A DNA stretch of 64,000 bases from CADCTB01 sp964479465 (GCA_964479465.1 CAYZMG010000006.1:1-64000); one strand, 5' to 3'; positions 9,223 to 18,734 are shown, counted from the stretch's first letter. The notes: generated from the letters alone by a model not told the origin. A program made the numbers and translations.

Positions 9223-10193
9223 ATGCGGATTGCAATTGCTGGAGCGAGCGGGTTCGTAGGACGGGCTGTTGCTCAGGAGGCGAAGCGGCAGAGTCTCACA
9301 GTTGTGCGCCTACCAAGCCTGCGAATCGCCCTTGACCTTGGGCGGCCGACTGCAGATTCGTGTCGGTCATGGATCAAGCAGAACCCAATTGAATATGCAG
9401 CGGTTGTCCGGTCGATGGAGGGAGTCGATGTCGTCGTGAACGCCGCTGGGCGCGCAGCGCCGGGGAGTCACGATCTCGCAGAGTTGTGCGGCGCCAATGC
9501 TGCCGTGCCCGGCTTGCTGGCGATCGCAGCGGTGGACGCCGGCGTGCGCCGGATGGTGCACGTGAGCAGCGCCGCGGTCTCAGGCCGGCGGCCGGTTCTA
9601 GAGGAGACGACGAACACCTACCCAATTAGTCCCTACGGCCAGTCGAAGGCGATGGGGGAANNNNNNNNNNGGAACGCACGCTCCTTGATGGATCGGTCCC
9701 GGTCCCTCCAGAACTTGCCATGTATCGGCCCACTTCGGTTCAGGGGGCCGACCGACGGATTACGCGTCAATTGATCCGGATGGCCTCGCTGCCGGCGCTC
9801 CCGACCGGCGACCGGAACGCACCCGTCCCGGTTGCGCTGATCGAGAACGTTGCGGCAGGCATAGTATATGTATGTCGCTCACAGGAGTGCCCGCCTATCG
9901 TGCTCCAGCCGTGGGAGGGCATGACCGTCGCCAGCCTGTTCGCCGCTTTCGGGCCAGTACGACTTATTTCCCTACCGGTGACGCTAATCAAGGCCGGTGT
10001 CGGAGTGATGTCTATGGCCGGGGCCGCAATTCCCCCAGTGGGGGCGATGGCGCGGCGACTGGAACTCATTATCTTCGGACAAGCGCAGGACGCGAGGGCA
10101 CTCGCCGGCTTAGGGTTTCGCCTTCCGGTGGGCCCAGAGGGGTATGAACGACTCGCCAAATTTGTGCGTGACCCAAGTCGGAAACTTCGATGA
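9223..10193 (+). CDS. Extended SDR NAD-dependent epimerase/dehydratase (contains assembly gap)
   Basis: Two frames flank a 10-N gap but form one protein of ~320 residues. The NAD-binding glycine motif is GASGFVG at residues 7-13. Then come VVNAAGRA (the NAAG of extended SDRs), HVSSAAVSG with the catalytic serine region, and YGQSK with the catalytic Tyr and Lys. After the gap come MYRPTSVQGADRR and a long C-terminal substrate-binding part. It probably modifies a nucleotide sugar in the surrounding polysaccharide cluster, but which one is not readable. The frame change is most simply explained by the gap. A real disruption cannot be excluded. Confidence 0.75.
9661..9670. other. Assembly gap (10 N)
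   Basis: Ten N characters mark a scaffold join inside the SDR gene, directly after the YxxxK motif. The true length is unknown. Confidence 0.99.
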
Positions 10194-10210
10194 CGAAATT
10201 TAACGGTCCG

Positions 10211-10235
10211 CGACGCGCGTCGGGCAGACTCTTTT
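10211..10235 (+). terminator. Candidate terminator between convergent genes
   Basis: CGACGCGCGTCG (10211-10222) is a perfect palindrome followed by a CTTTT run (10231-10235). It lies between the SDR gene and the convergent methyltransferase pseudogene. Confidence 0.35.
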
Positions 10236-10236
10236 G

Positions 10237-11320
10237 TTAGCTGCGTCTCGCTATTAGTGCCACACTGCTGCACGTCTCACGTAGTCCCGGGACCTTCGAG
10301 CAAAGGGCGTCGTCGAATGCGATCAGCTTCCAAACGATGTCCAGGCTCCCTTGTATGCCGAGCTTGCTGAGGGCTAGCAACGGGTAACGGAGCACTGCAC
10401 CATGGTGGATGACGGAAGCCTCAGGGAAGCTTGAGAATAGGCTGGATACGCGCTCTGGGGTAAGCGGGCGGCAATACGCGTTGGCTTCCCGCTTCCCAAG
10501 GAGTTTCGTGCCTGCGTTGTAGAGGGGGCCATCCATGGCTCGATCGCAGCGAAACGTCCGCCATGCTCGAGTACTCGCGCTACCTCAGGGAGCGCCAAGG
10601 GGCGTCACGAAGTGATGTACGCAACCTCCGGAGTAGATCGCATCGATGGAGTGGTTAGTGAATGGAAGCTCCTCGGCCACGCAAGCGACGAGTCGGACTT
10701 GAGCCTCGACTCCGGCCATCAGCGCGAGGGCCTTCGCGAATCGTAGCTCAGCCAGCATGGGGGAAGCGACAACGGCTCCTTCGGCCCCCCGCTAGGAGGA
10801 ACTTTATTGCGTGGGATCCTTTTCCACCGATCTGGAGAACCCGCTTGTCGCGCATTGGTGCGAGATGCTTGTAAGCGTCCCATAGTGAGGCGGAGTCAAA
10901 AACAGCATCGATCCAGATATCTCTTGGGAGCGGGAAGGAAGCTCGTTCTTGGTCGGTTGCGTCGATCACTGGCCATATTGTGCCCGCCGAGTCGGATTCG
11001 GAGACATTTGTGAGTTCGGATTCCGAGATAGCCGAATAGAACTCGGACTCCTTGTATGCCTCGGCATACTGCGGCTCTTCCGGCGTAACGTGCCCGAGCC
11101 CGGATGGCGTAAGAGCCTCAGGCCCAAGGAGGACGGGAATACCGTCGAGTACCGGGTACGCAACGCTCCAATCCGCTCGTACTAGAACCTGAGGAGTACG
11201 GCCCACGGGAGCGGGAGCTGTCCGGTCAGGAGCGGCGAACGAGCTACCACAGTGTCGCTCCGCATCTTGGAGCGCCATGGGCACAAGATCCTGCTTTGTT
11301 CGTGGGCATACCAGGCGCAT
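10237..11320 (-). pseudogene. Methyltransferase with Trm112-like N-terminus, multiply frameshifted
   Basis: All three minus-strand frames contribute in order. From 11320: MRLVCPRTKQDLV and YPVLDGIPVLL (a Trm112-like segment, partly degraded), then KRVLQIGGKGSHAIKFLLAG (motif I). After a shift near 10790 come VASPMLAELRFAKAL, EELPFTNHSIDAIYSGGC and VHHFVTPL. After a shift near 10605 comes LPEVARVLEHGGRFAAIEPW. After a shift near 10530 come LYNAGTKLLGKREANAYC and the C-terminus. At least three indels make it non-coding as assembled. It would have been a ~360-residue sugar or lipid methyltransferase. Sequencing error is possible, but frameshifts are confined almost entirely to the first 24 kb. 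Confidence 0.75.
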
Positions 11321-11580
11321 GCGTTCAAGTATGCTTCATCGCTAGCTCTCATAGCGCATCGGCGCGCGCGGTCGGCGACGCCGTCGACCGACTCGGAAGG
11401 TTGGGCTCCCCCAGGGCCTCAGCGGGCTCGATCTCGCTCAGCTAGGTTGCGGTACATGGATTGTACGGCTACGGAACCGGGTTCTCTATCTCGTGTCTTC
11501 AGACGGCGCCTTCGACGGCGGCTCTGGGTTCCCAGCGCAAAAATGGTCATCCAGAACAGTTGTGGCAACGTAAAGTTCCG

Positions 11581-12696
11581 GTGAATGTCAGTGTCGTAGT
11601 CCTGACAAGAGGCAGCCTGAGTGGCGGTTCAACGAAATACATCGAAGTGCTGGTTCCGCTGCTCCGAGAACGACCAGAAGTGGACAGTCTTGAGCTATTC
11701 GTACCTGAGCCCGCCCTGACTCTGCTGCCAAGTACTCTTGAGGCGAAGACATGGTTAGGCGGTACAGGTGCCAGTAGCCTCCGAGATGCCGTCACGACGA
11801 CCAACCCGGATGTGATCCTAATCACCACAGCTAGGCGGATAAGGTTCGGCGATATTCCGGTAGTCGTGTCTGTGCGAAACATGGAGCCGCTGATAACACC
11901 CCTTGCGGGGAATTCCTTTCGGGACAGCGCGGAGAACGTGGTACGCCGGATGGTGGCAAGGCACGCGTGTCTCACGTCCACCCGCGTGCTTGCGGTCTCG
12001 GAATTCGTGCGCGCATTCGTTATCGATCGATGGCGAATAGATTCCACGAAAGTTGGTCTTGTCTACCACGGCGTAGAACAACCAGGCACTACGACCGACA
12101 TGCGAATGCCCCTTGGAGCGATCTCTGGTGCTCCGTTTCTTTTCACAGCCGGCAGCATTCGGACCTCTCGGGGACTAGAAGACGTGCTCTGCGCGGTCTT
12201 GCGACTGTCGCGAAGAGGCATACCTATGCACCTCGTTATTGCCGGAGAATCACACGCCCGATCCAGCGGGTATCACGCCCACTTGAAGAAGCTGGTCGTA
12301 GAACTGGGGATCGAGCAGCGTGTTCTGTGGGTGGGCCATCTGTCCGCCGCCGAACTTGCGTGGTGCTATCGCGAATGTAGTGCGTTTATTATGTCCAGTC
12401 GGGTCGAGGCGTGTCCAAATATTGGATTGGAAGCATTGAGCCACGGCTGCTTGCTGGTCTCCACCAGTTGCCCCCCGATGCCGGAGTTCTTTCAAAACGC
12501 CGCCGGCTACTACCGAGCCGGCAACCTGGACGAGCTGGAAGCATCCTTGATGCGAGTCTTATCGTTGCCGCCCGAGGAGGTGGCCAGACAGCGACAGCTA
12601 GCAGCTACGAGGTCACTCGACTTCAGTTGGGAGTCGACCGCGCAAGAGACGGTTAAACAGTTGACACTAGCGGCGCGTGGCGAAGGCACGAGGTAG
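11581..12696 (+). CDS. GT4 glycosyltransferase
   Basis: A GT-B fold glycosyltransferase of about 371 residues. The N-terminus is VNVSVVVLTRGSLSGGSTKY with the glycine-rich loop of GT4 enzymes. The C-terminal half has FTAGSIRTSRGLEDVL, LVIAGESHARSSG, VLWVGHLSAAELAWCYRECS and SSRVEACPNIGLEALSHGC (the EAxxNxxLEA variant of the donor-phosphate motif). The start chosen is GTG 11581, where family similarity begins. The open frame extends upstream to 11461, but that leader has no family resemblance. Probably a polysaccharide-repeat glycosyltransferase. The sugar is unknown. Confidence 0.8.
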   Translation: MNVSVVVLTRGSLSGGSTKYIEVLVPLLRERPEVDSLELFVPEPALTLLPSTLEAKTWLGGTGASSLRDAVTTTNPDVILITTARRIRFGDIPVVVSVRNMEPLITPLAGNSFRDSAENVVRRMVARHACLTSTRVLAVSEFVRAFVIDRWRIDSTKVGLVYHGVEQPGTTTDMRMPLGAISGAPFLFTAGSIRTSRGLEDVLCAVLRLSRRGIPMHLVIAGESHARSSGYHAHLKKLVVELGIEQRVLWVGHLSAAELAWCYRECSAFIMSSRVEACPNIGLEALSHGCLLVSTSCPPMPEFFQNAAGYYRAGNLDELEASLMRVLSLPPEEVARQRQLAATRSLDFSWESTAQETVKQLTLAARGEGTR

Positions 12697-12718
12697 TGAC
12701 AGACAGACCTTGGGTGCG

Positions 12719-14236
12719 TTATTCCCGTCCAGGGGCGAAGGCTCGCTCCGCACCTAATAGTCCGTCGGAGTGAGTCGCGAGGCCAGGGGGCTGACCGAGC
12801 GGCAAGCCGGCGAGGCCAGGGGCTGACCGAGCGGTAAACCGGTGAAACAAGCCTAGTCCCCCGGCCGCCAGCAATCCTCTAGCTAGCGAGAGGTCACCAT
12901 ACCAGAACCACAGAAGGGAACATGTGGTTACGGTGCCAAAGAGAAGACGTCTCCAGAGATGGCCGGGTATGTTGGAAGACTCGCACCTGGCGATGACGAA
13001 TCCGTATCCCAAGAGTACTAGGAAGACGCCCGTTGCGCCGAAGTTTTTCAACGGAACGATTACCACATGAGCACCACCGGAGCCGACATCGCTCGTCCAG
13101 CCGCCAGGCGATCGTTCGGGCTCGATAGCGCGATCGACACCCAGCGCTCGAGTGATGACTCCAGGTGGCAGGGATTTTAGGTAGTCCACGTATGTTTGAC
13201 CATTAAGGGTGTCGAGTGCTCCGTAGCGGTCTTGGCGGGCGAGGGAGAGGTTCGTCAGTAGAACGCCAGTCCACGTGCTTTGCTGGAGCCCCGAACGCAA
13301 TGTTGCGATTGGGTCCAAGGAAGCTGATTCGGGCTCGGCCAACTGCCCGCGGGCAGCTCCGAGACCGACAAAGACCAACAGCAGGACGCATAAGGGCACA
13401 GCCACGCGACGTACACGCCGCCACGCCAGCCGTTTTCCGCTCACCCATGTTGCTCGGTCCGGGCCGGTGACATAGAGCGAGATGAGTCCCAAGATCAACC
13501 CCAACGACTCCCTGTCACCACGAACGATCTGAAGAAAGAACACGATAAGTGCGCTCACCAGAACGACAGACCAATATTTGTTTCGGCGTCGAACTATGAT
13601 ACGTTCCCGCTCAGCGTCAATCATGAGGAGAATAATAACTATATAGGAGATGAGAAAAGCAGAGTTGAAATTGAGATCGGCGGCGCGAGCCTCCGTTCCC
13701 ACAGTGGCGTAACCTGCGGCGAAGATGTCCTTGGTCGGCGCGCTCAGCCAGGAAAGGAGCACAGCGAAGACCAACAGACAGCTAAATGGTAGCAGCGGGA
13801 GCGTCGCCGCTTTTTGGTCATGTGTCGAGGGCAGGAGAGACTGTGTGTTTGCACGCGAACGGACGAGCGAGGCGAGACGCATACCCAGCAGAAGGCCAAT
13901 CATTCCAATAATTGCCACTGTCACCATGCGGGCCTGTAGATGGTGATCGCTAATATAGAGGCGGGCTCGTGGCGTGCCCCACCATTCGTAGTCTTGCGAG
14001 AAGAGATAGCCAAGTAGCGTTAAAAATGGCAAAGCGTAGGCAACGATCATGAGTCTTGTGAGAAATGCGAGCGGCTGTGCCTTCTGGGTGAGGAGTCCGG
14101 CGACGGTTATGCAAGCGAGCGTCGACACGGCGCCCGCTAGCGGCAACGTAATGTCCTGGTAGTAGAGATATATCAGGATCGTGGCCACACTCGCCAACGC
14201 GCTGCAGCGAGCTACCTCGGCATTGTTGGTGTGCAT
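12719..14236 (-). CDS. wzy: Wzy-like polysaccharide repeat-unit polymerase
   Basis: A 505-residue integral membrane protein with a dozen or so hydrophobic segments. One large central loop (around residues 300-400) contains LNGQTYVDYLKSLPPGVI and ERSPGGWTSDVGSGGAHV. Such a loop, with its RSPGG-type motif, is a feature of Wzy/WzyE oligosaccharide polymerases, which join repeat units at the outer face of the membrane. It lies 51 bp downstream of the QnlB-like gene on the same strand and ends convergent with the GT4 gene. The extreme C-terminus is built from a 33-bp tandem duplication read in two frames. Confidence 0.75.
   Translation of the reverse strand: MHTNNAEVARCSALASVATILIYLYYQDITLPLAGAVSTLACITVAGLLTQKAQPLAFLTRLMIVAYALPFLTLLGYLFSQDYEWWGTPRARLYISDHHLQARMVTVAIIGMIGLLLGMRLASLVRSRANTQSLLPSTHDQKAATLPLLPFSCLLVFAVLLSWLSAPTKDIFAAGYATVGTEARAADLNFNSAFLISYIVIILLMIDAERERIIVRRRNKYWSVVLVSALIVFFLQIVRGDRESLGLILGLISLYVTGPDRATWVSGKRLAWRRVRRVAVPLCVLLLVFVGLGAARGQLAEPESASLDPIATLRSGLQQSTWTGVLLTNLSLARQDRYGALDTLNGQTYVDYLKSLPPGVITRALGVDRAIEPERSPGGWTSDVGSGGAHVVIVPLKNFGATGVFLVLLGYGFVIARCESSNIPGHLWRRLLFGTVTTCSLLWFWYGDLSLARGLLAAGGLGLFHRFTARSAPGLAGLPLGQPPGLATHSDGLLGAERAFAPGRE
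12779..12840. repeat. 33-bp tandem duplication in the 3' end of wzy
   Basis: GAGGCCAGGGGGCTGACCGA (12779 onward, unit to 12811) is repeated from 12812 with one G fewer and two substitutions. The single-base difference means the two copies are translated in different frames (ARSAPGLA and LGQPPGLA). Confidence 0.7.
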
Positions 14237-14287
14237 AACGAGAGTCCTTCAGTCAGAGAGCAGCAATACATCCGCTGTGGCACTGCA

Positions 14288-15469
14288 CTACGGCAAGGGC
14301 TGGCGGAGCCATACAACCCTGTTGACGTAATCCACGTAGCTAAGAATCGTATTAGAAACTATTCGCGACACGTCGTCCACGGTGTAGTCTAGAAGTGGCC
14401 GGCAACTCATCTGTTCAGGCTGATCCGTGGCGAGTTGAATTGCTTGGAGGACCCGTTCCCGCTTGACACCGCTAAAGGGAACTACGCCTCCGTCCATGCC
14501 CTCAGGCCGCTCATGCGCTTCGCGTAGCATGACGGCAGGAAAGCCTAACAGCGAAGCCTCCTCAGTGAGGGTGCCACTGTCCGACAGAACGCAAAATGCA
14601 TTCTTTTGTAGGCTAATATAGTCAAAAAACCCGAACGGCCTCAGGAAGCGGATTGCTGCATCACAGGTGGAATCGACTTTGAGCCCTGCTTCCGTGAGAC
14701 GTCGCCACGTACGAGGATGCGTGGAAACAAGTACAGGCTGGTCGAAGTGGGCCTGAATTGCTGTAAGCGACTCCAGCAGATCGAACAGCTTTGAAGGAAC
14801 GTCGACGGTCTCTTCCCGGTGAGCGCTCACAAGGAGATATTGTCCGCGACGGAGCCCATGGCTTTCGACGGCTCTTGCGTTCTCAACCTGCGGCGCGTAA
14901 TACGCGAGCACTTCCTTCATCGGCGAACCCGTTTTAACGATCAAGTCTGGACGCATCCCTTCCGCAAGGAGGTACCGGCGTGCATGCTCCGAGTTGGTCA
15001 TGTTCACGTCGCTCAGGTGATCGACGACCTTTCGGTTCAATTCCTCAGGGATCCGCTGATCGAAAGAACGATTGCCTGCCTCCATGTGGAAGATTGGAAT
15101 CTTCCGGCGCTTCGCAGCAATAACCCCTAAGCATGTATTCGTATCGCCATAGATCAGTACAGCATCGGGGGTCTCAAGCTCCAAAATCTGGTCGAAACGG
15201 CTGATGACTTGGCCGATCGTCTCGGCGACGGTCGCTCCTACGGCCCCAAGCAGGTGGTCTGGTGGACGAATACCAAGCTCGTCAAAAAACACCTGATTGA
15301 GCTCATAGTCATAGTTCTGCCCAGAGTGGACCAGTACGTGGTTGAAATGGTGTTCCAGCGCGGCGATGACCCGACTGAGCTTCACAATCTCGGGCCTCGT
15401 GCCGACGAGTGTCACAACCTTCAATCGGTTTGTGGAGGTTCCGGGAACTTCGGGGGCGACGTTCCTCAC
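14288..15469 (-). CDS. qnlB: UDP-HexNAc 2-epimerase (WecB fold), QnlB/FnlC type
   Basis: A 393-residue non-hydrolysing 2-epimerase. The N-terminus has VVTLVGTRPEIVKLS (GTRPE motif). HSGQNYD, YGDTNTCLGV, HMEAGNRSFDQRIPEELNRK, VSAHREETVD and LSDSGTLTEEASLLG are also present, covering the UDP-binding and catalytic Asp/Glu/His regions. It is the last of three genes joined by 4-nt ATGA overlaps (17417 to 14288). This context points to C2 epimerisation of a 6-deoxy-L-sugar intermediate rather than plain UDP-GlcNAc to UDP-ManNAc. The exact product depends on the middle reductase. Confidence 0.85.
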   Translation of the reverse strand: MRNVAPEVPGTSTNRLKVVTLVGTRPEIVKLSRVIAALEHHFNHVLVHSGQNYDYELNQVFFDELGIRPPDHLLGAVGATVAETIGQVISRFDQILELETPDAVLIYGDTNTCLGVIAAKRRKIPIFHMEAGNRSFDQRIPEELNRKVVDHLSDVNMTNSEHARRYLLAEGMRPDLIVKTGSPMKEVLAYYAPQVENARAVESHGLRRGQYLLVSAHREETVDVPSKLFDLLESLTAIQAHFDQPVLVSTHPRTWRRLTEAGLKVDSTCDAAIRFLRPFGFFDYISLQKNAFCVLSDSGTLTEEASLLGFPAVMLREAHERPEGMDGGVVPFSGVKRERVLQAIQLATDQPEQMSCRPLLDYTVDDVSRIVSNTILSYVDYVNRVVWLRQPLP

Positions 15470-16539
15470 CGCAACAATTCGCTGTCTCTCGGAGCTGTAT
15501 TTGGATCGTAGAGCAAGCCGTGGCTTTGAAGAAGGCTCAGCGTCTGCTCGAAGTCAAAGACTCCCTCGGCTGACGTGTACTCTCTTTCCAGCCCAGCCAT
15601 CTCGGAGCCCTCCTGCATGAATGAGAGCTCCGGCAACACGGAGCGAATTACGTAATAGATTCCACGCCGCATGACGTGGCGAATTTCCTCTTCTGAGATT
15701 AGGACCTCATGGAGCTTTTCGCCGGGTCGGACTCCCGTGATCACAACCTCGGCTCCGACACTCTGCGCAAGCGCATTCGCCAGGTCAAGCACTCGCGCTG
15801 AAGGGCAAATTGGAATGTAGGTCTCGCCGGGACGTGCGTCGGCGAGTGCAGCGAAGATGAGGTCGACCGCCTGATCCAGACTGAGCAAGAAGCGAGTCAT
15901 GTCAGCGTGTGTGACGGTGAGGGCACACCCCAACCGGAGTTGCTCGTGAAAGAGGGGAATAACGGACCCGCGGGACGCAAGAACGTTTCCGTAACGAACG
16001 GCGACGAACCGAGTGCTTGGGCTGAGAACATTGCTAGCGATGAATATACGTTCATGAATGGCCTTTGACATTCCCATGACGTTGACGGGCTTGCATGCCT
16101 TGTCGGTACTCACCGCGACGACCGCTTCGACCGGATAATTGTTCTCATGGATGGCGCGACAGATATTCATCGGACCGAAGCAGTTCGTAAGTACCGCCTG
16201 CTCGGGAAAATACTCACACGTCGGGACCTGTTTGAGCGCAGCGGCGTTCACCACAAAGTCAGCGTCACGCACGGCGCGGCAAACGTCGCCGTAGTCGCGG
16301 ACGTCCCCGATACGGAACTCGAGTTTCTGGCGAAAGTTGTCATAAATGACTTCATCCGTGCTCACACGCCGATGCAGGTATTCCAGGCGCATATCGTGCT
16401 GCTTGGCCTCGTCTCGCGAGAACACGATCACCTTCCTGGGGCTGCCGTTGGCTCCGGAGAGAAGGCGCCGGACGAGCACCTTTCCGAGCGACCCTGTACC
16501 GCCCGTTACCAGGACTGTCTTGCCATCAAGAACACTCAT
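15466..16539 (-). CDS. fnlA: UDP-GlcNAc 4,6-dehydratase/5-epimerase (FnlA/WbjB/CapE)
   Basis: A 357-residue polysaccharide-biosynthesis SDR. TVLVTGGTGSLGKVLVRRL is the NAD-binding motif. FSRDEAKQHDMR, ALKQVPTCEYFP and STDKACKPVNVMGMSKAIHE are typical of the soluble FlaA1/CapE family, which carries MxxxK in place of YxxxK. It is expected to turn UDP-GlcNAc into UDP-2-acetamido-2,6-dideoxy-beta-L-arabino-4-hexulose and related epimers. The open frame begins at 16602, but ATG 16539 is the start. It gives the family N-terminus MSVLDGKTVLVTG and overlaps the upstream stop by 4 nt (ATGA). Confidence 0.9.
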   Translation of the reverse strand: MSVLDGKTVLVTGGTGSLGKVLVRRLLSGANGSPRKVIVFSRDEAKQHDMRLEYLHRRVSTDEVIYDNFRQKLEFRIGDVRDYGDVCRAVRDADFVVNAAALKQVPTCEYFPEQAVLTNCFGPMNICRAIHENNYPVEAVVAVSTDKACKPVNVMGMSKAIHERIFIASNVLSPSTRFVAVRYGNVLASRGSVIPLFHEQLRLGCALTVTHADMTRFLLSLDQAVDLIFAALADARPGETYIPICPSARVLDLANALAQSVGAEVVITGVRPGEKLHEVLISEEEIRHVMRRGIYYVIRSVLPELSFMQEGSEMAGLEREYTSAEGVFDFEQTLSLLQSHGLLYDPNTAPRDSELLR

Positions 16540-17417
16540 GAGTAGGTAGTAGCCTCTCGATGCCGGATGTCGGCAGCCAATTCGTCCAACATGGATTGCC
16601 ATGGAGGTGTCACGTACCCCGTGACTCGCGAGAATGCGGAGCCATCGAGGGTACGATCACAACTCACGGAGTAGTCGGGCACAACGGTTACGTCGGTTCG
16701 CCCTATCGCCCCGAACAAGGACGTTAGGAGATTGAATTTCGAAATGGGTTCCGATGCGACGTGCCATACGCCGTGCAGCGTAGTCACGCGAGTGAGGAGT
16801 AGGTTCAGAACACGAGCAAGCTCTCGGGTAGTTACCCCCGAGTACATAGCGTTTACGTAGCCGCCAATCTCGCCGTGTTGCGACAATGCCCATTCTACGA
16901 GGCCCTGTCTGCTGGCGACCTCCAAGCCAATGATTGAAGTGCGTAGAGTGACGCAGCCACTGTTGTCCACCTCGCCCAGCAGCTTAGTTCTCCCGTAGAG
17001 ATCGAATGGATCAGGTAGATCCGATTCCTGGTAGTGTCCCCTACGCCCCGAGAAGACGCAGTCCGTACTGACCTGGAATAGGCGAATTGACTCCGCAGCA
17101 GCCATAGCGGCCAAGCGGTGTGGGAAAAGAGCATTGATCTCAATACTAGAAATGTGATCTTTCGCAGCCTTCCGCTGCTTAACTATACCCGCGGCGTTTA
17201 TTATGGCATGTGGCTTGAAATGACGAAGTGTTGTATGTAAAGCGGCACTATCACGGATATCCACAGAATCATAGGTATTATCAGGACGGAAAAGATCAGA
17301 CGGTAGATACGCATTGAGGCTGTTGCGGACCGTAACCTTCACCTCGTGTTCCCCCGCCAAGTTCTGAAGGAGGGAGTGGCCAAGCATTCCGGTTCCGCCA
17401 ATCACTAGAACACGCAA
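16536..17417 (-). CDS. qnlA: RmlD-like 4-keto reductase, QnlA/WbvR type
   Basis: A 293-residue SDR of the dTDP-4-dehydrorhamnose reductase family. It starts RVLVIGGTGMLGHSLLQNL and has NAAGIVKQRK, FQVSTDCVFSGRRGHYQESD and YGRTKLLGEVD (catalytic YxxxK). It is RmlD-sized and lacks the C-terminal cupin of the ~370-residue WbjC/CapF reductases. With an FnlA-type dehydratase and a 2-epimerase this favours UDP-L-QuiNAc over UDP-L-FucNAc. That product is inferred from known WbvR/QnlA pathways. The start is a TTG at 17417 with a strong GGAGGTG Shine-Dalgarno 6 nt upstream. It is the first gene of the coupled operon. Confidence 0.85.
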   Translation of the reverse strand: MRVLVIGGTGMLGHSLLQNLAGEHEVKVTVRNSLNAYLPSDLFRPDNTYDSVDIRDSAALHTTLRHFKPHAIINAAGIVKQRKAAKDHISSIEINALFPHRLAAMAAAESIRLFQVSTDCVFSGRRGHYQESDLPDPFDLYGRTKLLGEVDNSGCVTLRTSIIGLEVASRQGLVEWALSQHGEIGGYVNAMYSGVTTRELARVLNLLLTRVTTLHGVWHVASEPISKFNLLTSLFGAIGRTDVTVVPDYSVSCDRTLDGSAFSRVTGYVTPPWQSMLDELAADIRHREATTYS

Positions 17418-17729
17418 CTTTCACCTCCACCGGTAGCGCGCAGGCGCGATCCTGGAATCCGTCTGGTCTCCATGACGGTGCCAGGGTGTACGCGGCCATC
17501 GCCAGCGTACTTCGATCCGGTCATGCCCCAATCGTTGGATGGGGCCGCAAAGACATGAACCGTGGGTCCTGGCCGGCCGCTGCCAGCAGGAACGCGTAGA
17601 CGATGGTGCATTATCCGTACGCAATCATAGGCCAGGTCTAGGTCCGGAGCCCCTACGGTGCTTGCCCGCGATGAGGCATCGGGGCAGGTTGTCTTGTGCG
17701 ATCTTTGGGGGAAACTTGAGATGGACAGG
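17418..17729. other. Intergenic region carrying the presumed promoter of the qnlA operon
   Basis: About 310 bp lie between the UDP-glucuronate epimerase gene and qnlA, both on the minus strand. No coding frame has support. A CTCAAG box on the minus strand (17717-17722) resembles the sigma-28-like -35 seen elsewhere but lacks a matching -10. No terminator is obvious. Confidence 0.4.
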
Positions 17730-18734
17730 TTAGACGTCATAGTAGGAGCGATACCAGGTGACAAATCGGCCGACGCCTTCCTCGATGGGCGTCGCAGGAG
17801 AGAAGCCAATATCCCTTTTTAGGTCTGCGACGTCTGCGTAGGTCGCTTGTACGTCACCGGGTTGCATCGGTAGAAACTTCAACTCAGCGGCCTTCCCTAC
17901 GGCCTTTTCGATTGCGCCGATGAAATCCATCAGATCGACTGGGCTGTGGTTGCCGATATTATAGAGGCGGTAGGGAGCGGAACTGGTGGCCGGGTCAGGT
18001 GAATCTCCGGACCAATGGGGATTGGGGGTGGCAGTACTATCGAGCGTAGCTAGAACGCCTTCGACGATATCATCGATATATGTAAAGTCCCGGCGCATGT
18101 GTCCCTGGTTGAAGACGTCGATAGGCCGGCCCTCGATGATCGCCGCTGTAAAAAGAAAGAGGGCCATGTCTGGCCGCCCCCACGGTCCGTATACCGTAAA
18201 GAATCTTAACCCTGTGGTTGGGATATCGTAGAGATGACTGTAAGTGTGCGCCATCAGCTCGTTGGCCTTTTTCGTTGCGGCGTAAAGGCTCACCGGATGG
18301 TCTACGGTGTCGTGTACCGAGAAAGGCATGGAGGTATTTGCTCCGTAGACGGAGCTGGAAGAGGCATACACTAGATGGTCGGTGCCGCGGTGCCTACAGG
18401 ACTCAAGAACGTTCAACATCCCACTTATGTTTGAATCAATGTAGGCTCGAGGGTTGGTGAGCGAATACCGAACGCCAGCCTGGGCCGCGAGATGAACTAC
18501 TCGATCCGGAGAGCGATCAAACGCCGAGTCGACCGCGACTGGGTCCGCCAAATCCCCCCTGATTATCTGGAACCCGTCCCGGCGTGCCAATAGGGCAAGC
18601 CGCGCTTCCTTTAGGGCCTGATCGTAGTAGTCGTTCAGGTCATCGAACCCAATGACCTCATCGCCGCGGTCCAAGAGCGCGTTAGCGGTGTGGAAACCAA
18701 TGAACCCGGCGGCACCGGTAACAAGGACCTTCAA
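17730..18734 (-). CDS. UDP-glucuronate 4-epimerase-like SDR
   Basis: A 334-residue extended SDR. VLVTGAAGFIGFHTANALL is the NAD motif, HLAAQAGVRYSLTNPRAYID is the substrate-side signature of UDP-glucuronate 4-epimerases (LspL/CapI/GAE), and SSSVYGANTSMPF and YAATKKANEL hold the catalytic Ser and YxxxK. GLRFFTVYGPWGRPDMALF and FTYIDDIVEGV are also typical. It would interconvert UDP-GlcA and UDP-GalA in the cytosol, supplying an acidic sugar to the cluster. The start is TTG 18734. A TAGGCT -10-like hexamer lies about 10 nt upstream with no clear Shine-Dalgarno. Confidence 0.85.
   Translation of the reverse strand: MKVLVTGAAGFIGFHTANALLDRGDEVIGFDDLNDYYDQALKEARLALLARRDGFQIIRGDLADPVAVDSAFDRSPDRVVHLAAQAGVRYSLTNPRAYIDSNISGMLNVLESCRHRGTDHLVYASSSSVYGANTSMPFSVHDTVDHPVSLYAATKKANELMAHTYSHLYDIPTTGLRFFTVYGPWGRPDMALFLFTAAIIEGRPIDVFNQGHMRRDFTYIDDIVEGVLATLDSTATPNPHWSGDSPDPATSSAPYRLYNIGNHSPVDLMDFIGAIEKAVGKAAELKFLPMQPGDVQATYADVADLKRDIGFSPATPIEEGVGRFVTWYRSYYDV

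Noticed and set aside
16540..16602. Longer FnlA start at 16602
   Set aside because: The extra 21 residues overlap the upstream reductase gene out of frame and lack family similarity. ATG 16539 has the ATGA coupling used by the next gene pair.
17684..17722. CTCAAG box upstream of the qnlA operon as a sigma-28-type promoter
   Set aside because: The -35-like part (CTCAAGTTTCCCCCAA) resembles the CAP promoter, but the hexamer 15 bp on is GCACAA, and the gene start is about 280 bp away.
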